Origin: Erysipelotrichaceae bacterium
GTDB taxonomy: Bacteria > Bacillota_I > Bacilli_A > Erysipelotrichales > Erysipelotrichaceae
NCBI GenBank assembly: GCA_003510215.1
Contig: DOKQ01000129.1
Location: forward strand, 1 to 7,127
Length of the DNA: 7,127 bases
Reading direction: 5' to 3'
Under the pieces are notes generated by a model. The model did not search any database, had not been told where the DNA came from, and saw only the letters and a list, made by a program, of their open reading frames with translations. Below are positions 1-5,534 of this stretch, piece by piece (the stretch's first letter is position 1; every line of letters begins with the position of its first letter). The position numbers and the translations under genes are program-made.

Positions 1-504
1 ACCATTCGTATTCCTGTGCATATGGTAGAAACAATCAATAAGCTAACTCGCATTCAGCGTCAGCTGGTTCAGGATCTGGGTCGTGATCCATCAGCAGAGG
101 AAATTGCGGCTAAGATGGAGAATATCACACCTGAGAAGGTTCGTGAAATTCAAAAGATTGCACTTGAACCTGTTTCACTGGAAACACCGATTGGTGAGGA
201 AGATGATTCACATTTGGGTGATTTTATCGAAGATAAAGATGCGATGTCACCGGATGAATATGCGAATAATCAATTACTGAAAGATGAGATTAATCTTGTA
301 CTGCAGGGATTGACAGAACGCGAAGAAAAAGTACTTCGTCTACGCTTTGGTCTTTATGATGGACGTACTCGTACACTTGAAGAAGTTGGTAAAGAGTTTA
401 ATGTTACACGTGAGCGTATTCGTCAGATTGAGGCAAAGGCGCTTCGCAAACTAAAACATCCAACTCGTTCGAAACGTCTGAAAGATTTTGTAGATAAAGG
501 ATAG
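1..504 (+). CDS. rpoD: RNA polymerase primary sigma factor RpoD/SigA, C-terminal part (5' end outside the window)
   Basis: This is the last 167 codons of the housekeeping sigma-70 factor, which directs core RNA polymerase to -35/-10 promoters. The frame is open from base 1, where TIRIPVHMVETINKL marks the end of region 2.4 and start of region 3. Residues 53-80 of the visible part (EPVSLETPIG...) are the region 3.2 linker (sigma finger). TEREEKVLRLRFGL at about 105-118 is region 4.1. RTLEEVGKEF through RQIEAKALRKLKHP at about 124-154 is the region 4.2 helix-turn-helix that reads the -35 element. These match a primary rather than an alternative sigma factor. The C-terminus looks complete. The stop lies one base before the trmK start, so the two genes are probably co-transcribed. 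The ATG at position 16 is internal, not the start. Confidence 0.97.
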   Translation, partial: TIRIPVHMVETINKLTRIQRQLVQDLGRDPSAEEIAAKMENITPEKVREIQKIALEPVSLETPIGEEDDSHLGDFIEDKDAMSPDEYANNQLLKDEINLVLQGLTEREEKVLRLRFGLYDGRTRTLEEVGKEFNVTRERIRQIEAKALRKLKHPTRSKRLKDFVDKG

Positions 505-505
505 T

Positions 506-1174
506 ATGCTTTCATCACGATTGCTGACGATCGCCTCCATGATTAACTCAGGGAGTATTGTGGCTGATATTGGCACAGATCACGCATTATTACCGATTTA
601 TTTAGTTCAAAACAGCATTTCACCCAAAGTGTATGCGGTAGATAATAAAAAAGGCCCTTTAGAAAGGGCAAAGCAGGCAGTTTCGCTGGCTGATCTTGAG
701 CAATCTGTTATCCCGATGCTCTCACCAGGTCTAAAGGATATCAGTCATGACGTAAATGTCGTGGTCATTGCCGGCATGGGTGTTGAAACGGCTACAGAGA
801 TTTTGCTTAGTGCAAAATCCTGCTGGCATCAGTTTGATCAGATTGTATTGCAGCTCAATGGAGATCAATATCAGTTGCGTCAGTTTCTGATGAGCAATCA
901 ATTTGAAATTCTGGATGAGCAAACCGCACTGGATCAATACATTTCGTTTATTCTATCTGTTGTGCATGTCAGCCATCCTGTAAGTTATTCACAGCAGCAA
1001 CTGATGTTTGGTCCTATCCTGCTTCAACGTAAAGATGAATTGCTTATGAAATTTATCGGGGAGCAACTTGCAAAAAAAGAACAACTTCTTCAAGTCGTTC
1101 CGTGTGATTCACATCGCTTTCATCAGTTAAAAGAAGAGATACAACTGTATCAAAACGCGTTAACAGGGTGCTAA
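506..1174 (+). CDS. trmK: tRNA (adenine(22)-N(1))-methyltransferase TrmK (YqfN family), divergent
   Basis: TrmK is a cytoplasmic SAM-dependent enzyme that makes m1A at position 22 of tRNA. The 222-residue product starts with SSRLLTIA and has the Rossmann SAM motif VADIGTDHALLP (19-30), an acidic residue at the end of strand 2 (AVD, 44-46) and VVVIAGMG (85-92). These features, and its place directly after rpoD, identify the family. It is slightly shorter than the Bacillus protein. Several family motifs look altered compared with what I recall: LQPN reads LQLN (115-118), AGMGG reads AGMGV, and the GKxYE segment reads LDQYISF (142-148). The fold is likely intact, but catalysis is less certain. 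An AAAGGA site (496-501) inside the end of rpoD serves the ATG. The stop codon forms the loop of the downstream terminator. Confidence 0.88.
   Translation: MLSSRLLTIASMINSGSIVADIGTDHALLPIYLVQNSISPKVYAVDNKKGPLERAKQAVSLADLEQSVIPMLSPGLKDISHDVNVVVIAGMGVETATEILLSAKSCWHQFDQIVLQLNGDQYQLRQFLMSNQFEILDEQTALDQYISFILSVVHVSHPVSYSQQQLMFGPILLQRKDELLMKFIGEQLAKKEQLLQVVPCDSHRFHQLKEEIQLYQNALTGC
644..669 (-). terminator. Terminator-like hairpin on the minus strand inside trmK
   Basis: Read on the minus strand, a 6-bp GC-rich stem (GCCCTT/AAGGGC at 669-664 and 659-654, 4-nt loop) is followed by one C and then six T (652-647) and ATTA. That is the form of an intrinsic terminator. It lies within trmK coding sequence, about 515 bases beyond the ispH stop, so it could stop antisense read-through from ispH. 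Coincidence with the coding sequence (KKGPLERAK) cannot be excluded. Confidence 0.4.
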
Positions 1175-1189
1175 GCACCCTGTTTTATT
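1162..1189 (+). terminator. Intrinsic terminator of rpoD-trmK, with the trmK stop codon in its loop
   Basis: A perfect 10-bp inverted repeat (AACAGGGTGC at 1162-1171 and GCACCCTGTT at 1175-1184) encloses the loop TAA, which is the trmK stop codon. The plus strand continues TTTTATT from 1183, giving a U-rich tail. On the minus strand the same stem is followed by AACGCG with no T run, so it should be a poor terminator for ispH. The tail overlaps the ispH stop codon (1185-1187). Confidence 0.85.
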
Positions 1190-2087
1190 CGAGAATCTTC
1201 GTTATATCCACGGTAGGTAGCGGTTGTGGATGGTTAACATCGTAATTGTTCAAATACTCAATGACCTGATTGGTCAGATAAGCGGGGGTACTGGCGCCTG
1301 CAGTAACAGCAATACTCATGTTTTCCTTTAAGTAGGAAACGTCCAGCTGTTCCACACTTTCGATCCTCTGAATCCATGGATACCCATGAACATGACCAAT
1401 CGATGCAAGCATCAATGTATTGTTTGATGATGGATCACCGACCACAATCAGTCCATCTGCGTGTACCTGTTCCACAGCCTGTTGACGAAGGGTGGTTGCT
1501 GAGCACAGATCATTGCTGATGGATGCTTCTGGATATTTATCCAGAATGTTTTGAATCGTTTTCTCCATTTCACGTTTGCTTAATGTTGTCTGATTCGTTA
1601 CAAAGAGTGGCTCGATAAGATCTGGGATTTCATCCTTGATTTCCATGAGTGTCACCGAAGGAAAATTTTCGACGATCGCCATGCTTTCAGGATGGTTGTT
1701 TTTTCCGATGTAGAGTACATGGTAGCCCATCGAAAGTTTTTCTTCAATCAGTGTATGTGTTCTGCTCACATCACTGCAGGTAGCGTCCACAATCCGCAAA
1801 CCCTTAGCCAGAGCTTTCTGCTTAATGGATTCGCTGATTCCATGCGCTGTAAAAATCACGATGCCACCGTCAATTTGCTCAAGCAGTTGCTCTTTTGATA
1901 AAGAGGGATTGTGCAATGTTTTGATATTGTGATATTCTAAAGCTAGTGATACATACCGATTGTGCACCAGCTGACCTAAAATAGTGATCTGTTCATCCGG
2001 ATTCTGTTTTGCGGTGTCTTTGGCCAGTTTCAAAGCCAAATACACACCTTTGCAAAAACCTCGGGGGGCTAATGGAATAATGTTCAA
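1185..2087 (-). CDS. ispH: 4-hydroxy-3-methylbut-2-enyl diphosphate reductase IspH (LytB)
   Basis: IspH is the last enzyme of the MEP pathway: a cytosolic [4Fe-4S] protein that reductively dehydroxylates HMBPP to IPP and DMAPP. The start is a TTG at 2087, giving MNIIPLAPRGFCKG, because AAGGAGG lies 8 bases upstream; the frame runs 15 codons further upstream but without a comparable ribosome site. The 300-residue protein has the cluster cysteines C12 (GFCKG), C104 (DATC) and C195 (NDLC). Active-site residues include H42 (LVHN), H82 (TAHG), H132 and E134 (NHPES), T168 (TNQTTLS), SSNN (220-223) and S266 (TAGASTP). Some conserved positions differ: DATCP is DATCS, and the residues after SSNN are TLML where I recall SNRL. 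It converges on trmK and is divergent from cshB. Confidence 0.96.
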   Translation of the reverse strand: MNIIPLAPRGFCKGVYLALKLAKDTAKQNPDEQITILGQLVHNRYVSLALEYHNIKTLHNPSLSKEQLLEQIDGGIVIFTAHGISESIKQKALAKGLRIVDATCSDVSRTHTLIEEKLSMGYHVLYIGKNNHPESMAIVENFPSVTLMEIKDEIPDLIEPLFVTNQTTLSKREMEKTIQNILDKYPEASISNDLCSATTLRQQAVEQVHADGLIVVGDPSSNNTLMLASIGHVHGYPWIQRIESVEQLDVSYLKENMSIAVTAGASTPAYLTNQVIEYLNNYDVNHPQPLPTVDITKILE

Positions 2088-2095
2088 TGGATATA

Positions 2096-2102
2096 CCTCC
2101 TT
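2096..2102 (-). promoter_or_regulatory. Ribosome binding site that fixes the ispH TTG start
   Basis: The minus strand reads AAGGAGG, a full match to the anti-Shine-Dalgarno core, followed by 8 bases (TATATCCA) and TTG at 2087. This decides for the internal TTG over the in-frame TTG at 2132. Confidence 0.9.
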
Positions 2103-2109
2103 GCAGATT

Positions 2110-2140
2110 ACTATAGCATATTTTGAATCCAAGGTGAAAA
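2110..2140 (-). promoter_or_regulatory. ispH promoter with extended -10
   Basis: The minus strand reads TATGCTATAGT: -10 TATAGT (2115-2110) with the TG of an extended -10 one base upstream (TGC at 2118-2116). A weak -35 candidate, TTTTCA (2140-2135), lies 19 bases upstream. Transcription would begin near 2103, directly at the ribosome binding site, giving a leader of about 16 bases. The upstream in-frame TTG at 2132 lies inside this promoter, which further supports the start at 2087. Confidence 0.65.
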
Positions 2141-2152
2141 CCTAATTATACG
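2123..2152 (+). promoter_or_regulatory. Possible cshB promoter (weak)
   Basis: TTGAAT (2123-2128) and TATACG (2147-2152) are spaced 18 bases apart and face cshB. Each matches consensus at four of six positions. The predicted start would fall within or just before the AGAAGG ribosome site (2155-2160), which is awkwardly close. It would overlap the divergent ispH promoter. Confidence 0.25.
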
Positions 2153-2165
2153 AAAGAAGGTACTT

Positions 2166-3518
2166 ATGATGAACTTTGAACAACTTTTACCACACTATCA
2201 GGAAATGATGGATAACAGTGGATTTACTCAACTGACAGAAATACAGCGTCAGGTCATTCCATCGTTAATGAAGAGTAAAGATATTATTGCCGTGTCTAAA
2301 ACAGTAACAGGGAAGACACATGCATTTCTGTTTCCAATATTTGAGCGAATCACCGTAGACTATCCAAAGGTGCAAGCCGTAATTACTGCACCGACCCGTG
2401 AGTTGGCCATGCAAATTTATCAGTTTGCGACCAAATTACGTGAGGTTTTTCCTGAAGTAACTGTCGATTTGATTACGGGTGGAGGGGATCGCAAAAAGGC
2501 GGTTGCCAAACTGAATACTCAGCCGCATATTGTTATTGGTACTCCAGGACGTCTAAAAGACATGTTTTTGGAGCAACGGGCTTTGCGTCTGGATACCGCA
2601 ACGATTTTCGTTGTGGATGAAGCAGATATGACCATGGAATATGGGTTTTTGGATGATATTGATATGATGGTTTCAAAAATGGATAAGAAACTTCAGATGG
2701 TTGTCTTAAGTGCCACATTACCGCAAGCTCTGCAGCCTTTTTTCAAGAAATATTTGGTTCGTCCGCAAATGATTCAGGTTTCTGAAGATGCGGTGTTTAA
2801 ACCACGTGTAAAACATGTTCTGATTCCAACCAAGCATAAGGACTATCAGCAGACTCTTTTAAGTATCTTACCTGCGTTTACGCCGTATGTCTGTCTGATT
2901 TTTGCCAATACACGGGATGAAGCGTCATTGACCGCTCAATTTTTAAGAGATGAAGGTTATGACATTATTGAGTTGCATGGAGATTTGACACCACGTCAGC
3001 GCAAAAGTGCCTTGCTGCAGCTTCAACGTAAAGAATCTTCCTATGTGGTTGCTACGGATATTGCCTCACGTGGATTGGATGTTGCTGAGGTGACTCATGT
3101 CGTTTCTCTGGGGTTTCCAAGTGATCTTTCTTTTTATACGCATCGAAGTGGACGTACAGGACGAGCTGGAAAAGAAGGAATCTGTTATACCATTTATAGT
3201 CCTAAGGATGAAGTAAGTATTCATCAGTTAATCAAAGAGGGGATGTCATTTGAGCATCAAACCATTCGTCAGGGGGCTTTTGCATCTTTAAAACCATTTG
3301 GATACAAGCGTCCGAAAAAACCTTCTGAACTGGATGTTGAGATTAAGAAGATTGTTGCGAATAAAAAGGTTAAAGTTAAGCCGGGTTATAAGAAGAAAAT
3401 GGCTGCGGAAGTAGATAAGTTGAAACGTAAGAAACGTCGTGCTATGATTCAAGGAGAAATTGCCATTGCGAAAAAAGAACGAGCAAAGGCAAAGCAAAAA
3501 GAAAAAAGGAGTGATTGA
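2166..3518 (+). CDS. cshB: DEAD-box ATP-dependent RNA helicase, CshB (YqfR) family, with altered Walker A
   Basis: This is a 450-residue RNA helicase of the CshB group, linked in Bacillus to RNA remodelling, cold growth and ribosome assembly. Motifs in order: Q motif (F20, Q27), motif I SKTVTGKT (44-51), Ia APTREL (75-80), GG (105-106), Ib TPGR (126-129), II DEAD (151-154), III SAT (182-184), IV IFANTR (245-250), V ATDIASRGLD (296-305) and VI HRSGRTGR (326-333). Motif I has Val47 where the family has Gly (xTGxGKT). The Lys and Thr of GKT remain. A lysine/arginine-rich tail (381-450) contains VKPGYKKKM (404-412), which I recall as typical of CshB. AGAAGG sits 5 bases before the first ATG; the adjacent second ATG is equally possible. 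The next gene is nfo, as in Bacillus. Confidence 0.93.
   Translation: MMNFEQLLPHYQEMMDNSGFTQLTEIQRQVIPSLMKSKDIIAVSKTVTGKTHAFLFPIFERITVDYPKVQAVITAPTRELAMQIYQFATKLREVFPEVTVDLITGGGDRKKAVAKLNTQPHIVIGTPGRLKDMFLEQRALRLDTATIFVVDEADMTMEYGFLDDIDMMVSKMDKKLQMVVLSATLPQALQPFFKKYLVRPQMIQVSEDAVFKPRVKHVLIPTKHKDYQQTLLSILPAFTPYVCLIFANTRDEASLTAQFLRDEGYDIIELHGDLTPRQRKSALLQLQRKESSYVVATDIASRGLDVAEVTHVVSLGFPSDLSFYTHRSGRTGRAGKEGICYTIYSPKDEVSIHQLIKEGMSFEHQTIRQGAFASLKPFGYKRPKKPSELDVEIKKIVANKKVKVKPGYKKKMAAEVDKLKRKKRRAMIQGEIAIAKKERAKAKQKEKRSD
3506..3515 (+). promoter_or_regulatory. Ribosome binding site that fixes the nfo TTG start
   Basis: AAGGAGTGAT lies in the last codons of cshB. Its GGAG core (3508-3511) is 9 bases from the TTG at 3521 but only 3 bases from the in-frame TTG at 3515, so 3521 is the better start. 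The arrangement suggests translation of nfo is coupled to cshB. Confidence 0.75.
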
Positions 3519-3520
3519 CG

Positions 3521-4378
3521 TTGATTATTGGTTCTCATGTCTCCATGAGTGCGCCTGACTATTTTTTAGGTGCTGTCAAAGAGGCAATTAGCTATCATGC
3601 AAATGCACTTATGATTTATACAGGAGCACCGCAAAACACGGTGCGTAAACCAGTTGAAGATTTGCGTATTGAAGAAGGACTGGCAGTGATGGAGCAAGCA
3701 GGTATTTCGAAGAAGAATCTGATTGTTCATGCTCCCTACATCATCAATCTGGCAAATACCGTGAAGGAAGATACTTTTACCCTTGCGGTTGATTTTCTGA
3801 AAAAGGAAATTGATCGCAGCTGGGCTATGCAAGCTCGGACGATTGTGTTACATCCGGGAGCCCATGTGGGTGCCGGTGAAGAAGTAGGTATAGATCGGAT
3901 TGTAGAAGGCCTTGATCTTGCAAATCAGAATAATCCGGGAATTACCATTGCTCTTGAGACCATGGCTGGCAAAGGCACAGAAATTGGTCTGAAGTTTGAA
4001 GACATTGCAGCCATTCGTTCACGAGTTAAACGTCCTGAACTGATTGAGGTGTGTCTTGATACCTGTCATGTTCATGATGCTGGTTATGATGTACAGGCAT
4101 TTAGTGAGCTTTTGGATGAATTTGATCGCGTCATTGGGTTAAATCATCTGGCAGTAATCCATATCAATGATTCGAAGAATATTCGTGGAGCACGAAAGGA
4201 TCGACATGAAAATTTAGGTTATGGAGAAATCGGGTTTGAGTTGTTCGTCAAGGTAATGAATGAACCCCGTCTTGCTTCGATCCCTAAAATCCTTGAAACT
4301 CCCTATGTGGATGGTGTACCACCATACCAAAAGGAGATTCAGATGTTAAAAATGGGCATATTTGACGATTGGAAATAA
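3521..4378 (+). CDS. nfo: Endonuclease IV (AP endonuclease Nfo)
   Basis: Nfo is a trinuclear-zinc AP endonuclease that cuts 5' of abasic sites in base-excision repair. From the TTG at 3521 it gives 285 residues beginning MIIGSHVSM, the usual N-terminus of the family. All nine expected metal ligands are visible: H70 (VHAPY), H111 (LHPGAH), E146 (ALETMAGKG), D180 and H183 (LDTCH), H214 (IHINDSK), D227 and H229 (KDRHEN), and E259 (ILETPY). The TIM-barrel family signatures are complete and the length is normal, so activity is expected. The gene begins two bases after the cshB stop, with its ribosome site inside cshB, so the two form an operon. No plus-strand U-tract terminator follows; the hairpin just downstream faces the other way. 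Confidence 0.97.
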   Translation: MIIGSHVSMSAPDYFLGAVKEAISYHANALMIYTGAPQNTVRKPVEDLRIEEGLAVMEQAGISKKNLIVHAPYIINLANTVKEDTFTLAVDFLKKEIDRSWAMQARTIVLHPGAHVGAGEEVGIDRIVEGLDLANQNNPGITIALETMAGKGTEIGLKFEDIAAIRSRVKRPELIEVCLDTCHVHDAGYDVQAFSELLDEFDRVIGLNHLAVIHINDSKNIRGARKDRHENLGYGEIGFELFVKVMNEPRLASIPKILETPYVDGVPPYQKEIQMLKMGIFDDWK

Positions 4379-4399
4379 AAAAGTCCACCGAAGCGGACT
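4376..4399 (-). terminator. Intrinsic terminator of ispG with UUCG tetraloop
   Basis: On the minus strand AGTCCGC-TTCG-GTGGACT (4399-4382) forms a 7-bp stem with one G-U pair, closed as C(UUCG)G, followed by six T (4382-4377, overlapping the last stem base). The stem contains bases of the ispG TAG stop (4400-4398), and the T run overlaps the nfo TAA stop (4376-4378). On the plus strand the stem is followed by AATGAAATG, so it is not an efficient terminator for nfo. Confidence 0.88.
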
Positions 4400-5453
4400 A
4401 ATGAAATGAATCGATTTCAGCTTTGAGTACTTCAACCAGTAAGTGTTGAGGTACTTTTTTTATCAGTTTACCTTTTTTAAACAATAAGGCTTCATTTTTT
4501 CCACCCGCAATGCCAATATCAGCCCGTGAAGCTTCCTGAGGACCATTGACAGCACATCCCATGACGGCTACAGTAATGTTTTTATTAACTGAGGCAAGGT
4601 AGGTTTCAATTTCCTTGACAATCGGAATCATGTCGTATTGAATTCGTCCGCAGGTAGGGCAGCTGATCAAATCAGGAACATTGGATATCAAATCAAAGCT
4701 TTTTAATAATTGCTTGGCAATTTTCATTTCTTCGATTGGATCATCACTGACCGAGATACGAATGGTATCACCGATGCCATCCATTAGTAAGGTACCAAGA
4801 GCTGCAGAAGATTTTATGGCGCTATATAGGACAGTACCAGCTTCAGTCACCCCAAGATGAAGGGGATAAGGGAAGGTTTTTGAGGCAAGTCGATAAGCCT
4901 CGATGGTTAGTGGCACATCAGAGGCTTTGAAGGATAGTGCGATATCATCGAAGTTGAGCTTCTGTAGAATATCAATATGACCTTGGGCACTTTCAACCAT
5001 GGCTTCAGCCGTGGGTTTTCCGTATTTTTTGAGAAGACGGTCTTCAAGTGATCCGGCATTGATACCTATACGAATAGGAACCTTGTACTTTTTGCATTCC
5101 TCAACGACTTCTTGGATATGCTGATGATTGGCAATGTTTCCTGGGTTTAGCCGAATTTTTGCGGCCCCTGCACGGATGGCAGCGATAGCTAATCGATAGT
5201 CAAAGTGTATATCGGCGACCAAGGGAATCTGGATGAATTTGATAATGGTTCGGATTGCCTGGGCATCTTCCATGTCCAAAACCGCTACACGAATCACCTG
5301 ACAACCGGCCTGCTGCAATTGTTCGATTTGTCGAATCGTAGCTTCAATATCCTTGGTCTTTGTATTGGTCATTGATTGAATAATGACTTCATTTTGACCT
5401 CCCATCTGCATGTTTTTCAAAAAAATGGGTCTTGTTTGTGTTCGTTTATACAT
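4398..5453 (-). CDS. ispG: 4-hydroxy-3-methylbut-2-en-1-yl diphosphate synthase IspG (GcpE)
   Basis: IspG is the penultimate MEP-pathway enzyme, a [4Fe-4S] protein that converts MEcPP to HMBPP with flavodoxin or ferredoxin electrons. The ATG at 5453 gives 351 residues, typical of the short bacterial form. The N-terminal TIM barrel contains IIQSMTNTKT (24-33), VADIHFDYRLA (79-89) and KIRLNPGNI (99-107). The C-terminal domain has the cluster ligands C265 and C268 (SCPTCGR), C300 (VMGC) and the fourth ligand E307, followed by ADIGIAGG (311-318). The motif usually written NGPGEA reads NGPQEA here, with Gln306 next to the ligand Glu. A GTG three codons upstream lies inside the ribosome binding site and is unlikely to be used. 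It is transcribed alone, convergent with nfo and divergent from the penicillin-binding protein gene. Confidence 0.97.
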   Translation of the reverse strand: MYKRTQTRPIFLKNMQMGGQNEVIIQSMTNTKTKDIEATIRQIEQLQQAGCQVIRVAVLDMEDAQAIRTIIKFIQIPLVADIHFDYRLAIAAIRAGAAKIRLNPGNIANHQHIQEVVEECKKYKVPIRIGINAGSLEDRLLKKYGKPTAEAMVESAQGHIDILQKLNFDDIALSFKASDVPLTIEAYRLASKTFPYPLHLGVTEAGTVLYSAIKSSAALGTLLMDGIGDTIRISVSDDPIEEMKIAKQLLKSFDLISNVPDLISCPTCGRIQYDMIPIVKEIETYLASVNKNITVAVMGCAVNGPQEASRADIGIAGGKNEALLFKKGKLIKKVPQHLLVEVLKAEIDSFH

Positions 5454-5456
5454 GGA

Positions 5457-5465
5457 GATCACCTC
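5457..5465 (-). promoter_or_regulatory. Ribosome binding site of ispG
   Basis: The minus strand reads GAGGTGATC, followed by TCC and ATG at 5453. The in-frame GTG at 5462 is part of this site, so ATG is the start. The site begins almost at the predicted transcript 5' end. Confidence 0.85.
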
Positions 5466-5472
5466 GCATTAA

Positions 5473-5503
5473 ATTATAGCATAGAATACCAATTTGTTGT
5501 GAA
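5473..5503 (-). promoter_or_regulatory. ispG promoter with consensus extended -10
   Basis: The minus strand reads TATGCTATAAT: a perfect -10 TATAAT (5478-5473) preceded by TGC (5481-5479), the extended -10. The best -35 candidate is TTCACA (5503-5498) at a long 19-base spacing. The predicted start near 5466 leaves a leader of about 13 bases. The element repeats TATGCTATARTN seen upstream of ispH. Confidence 0.78.
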
Positions 5504-5509
5504 ATAGGA

Positions 5510-5515
5510 TATAAT
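5510..5515 (+). promoter_or_regulatory. -10 element for the penicillin-binding protein gene
   Basis: A perfect TATAAT on the plus strand lies 19 bases before the GTG start and 9 bases before the AGGTGAT ribosome site, a suitable spacing. No good -35 is visible at 16-18 bases upstream. The region upstream overlaps the divergent ispG promoter, so the two may compete or share regulation. Confidence 0.5.
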
Positions 5516-5524
5516 ATCGGCGGT

Positions 5525-5531
5525 AGGTGAT
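5525..5531 (+). promoter_or_regulatory. Ribosome binding site that supports the GTG start of the penicillin-binding protein
   Basis: AGGTGAT matches the 3' half of the AGGAGGTGAT consensus. It is followed by TTA and then TGTGAG, which contains GTG at 5535 in the long open frame. The ATG at 5533 is in another frame and is followed at once by TGA. The first in-frame ATG (5613) has no comparable site. Confidence 0.7.
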
Positions 5532-5534
5532 TAT

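Noticed and set aside
1692..1898. 68-codon plus-strand open frame opposite ispH
   Set aside because: It is antisense to conserved ispH codons, has no ribosome site and resembles no family I recognise.
2088..2132. A 15-codon N-terminal extension of ispH
   Set aside because: The upstream start is a TTG with no ribosome site, the segment contains the promoter -10 and the AAGGAGG of the real start, and IspH proteins begin a few residues before the APRGFCKG-type motif.
2533..2718. Minus-strand open frame opposite cshB, and similar ones at 3288-3497 and 3566-3832
   Set aside because: All are mirror frames of strongly conserved genes, without start signals. The one opposite the cshB tail only reflects its lysine-rich codons.
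3306..3518. The lysine-rich end of cshB as a low-complexity artefact or frameshifted tail
   Set aside because: The tail contains VKPGYKKKM, which I recall from Bacillus CshB, and ends in normal spacing with nfo, so it is a genuine basic RNA-binding tail.
3626..3644. Inverted repeat GCACCG/CGGTGC inside nfo
   Set aside because: It lies within conserved coding sequence (TGAPQNTVRKP), has no T tract on either strand and there is no nearby gene boundary. The codons explain it.
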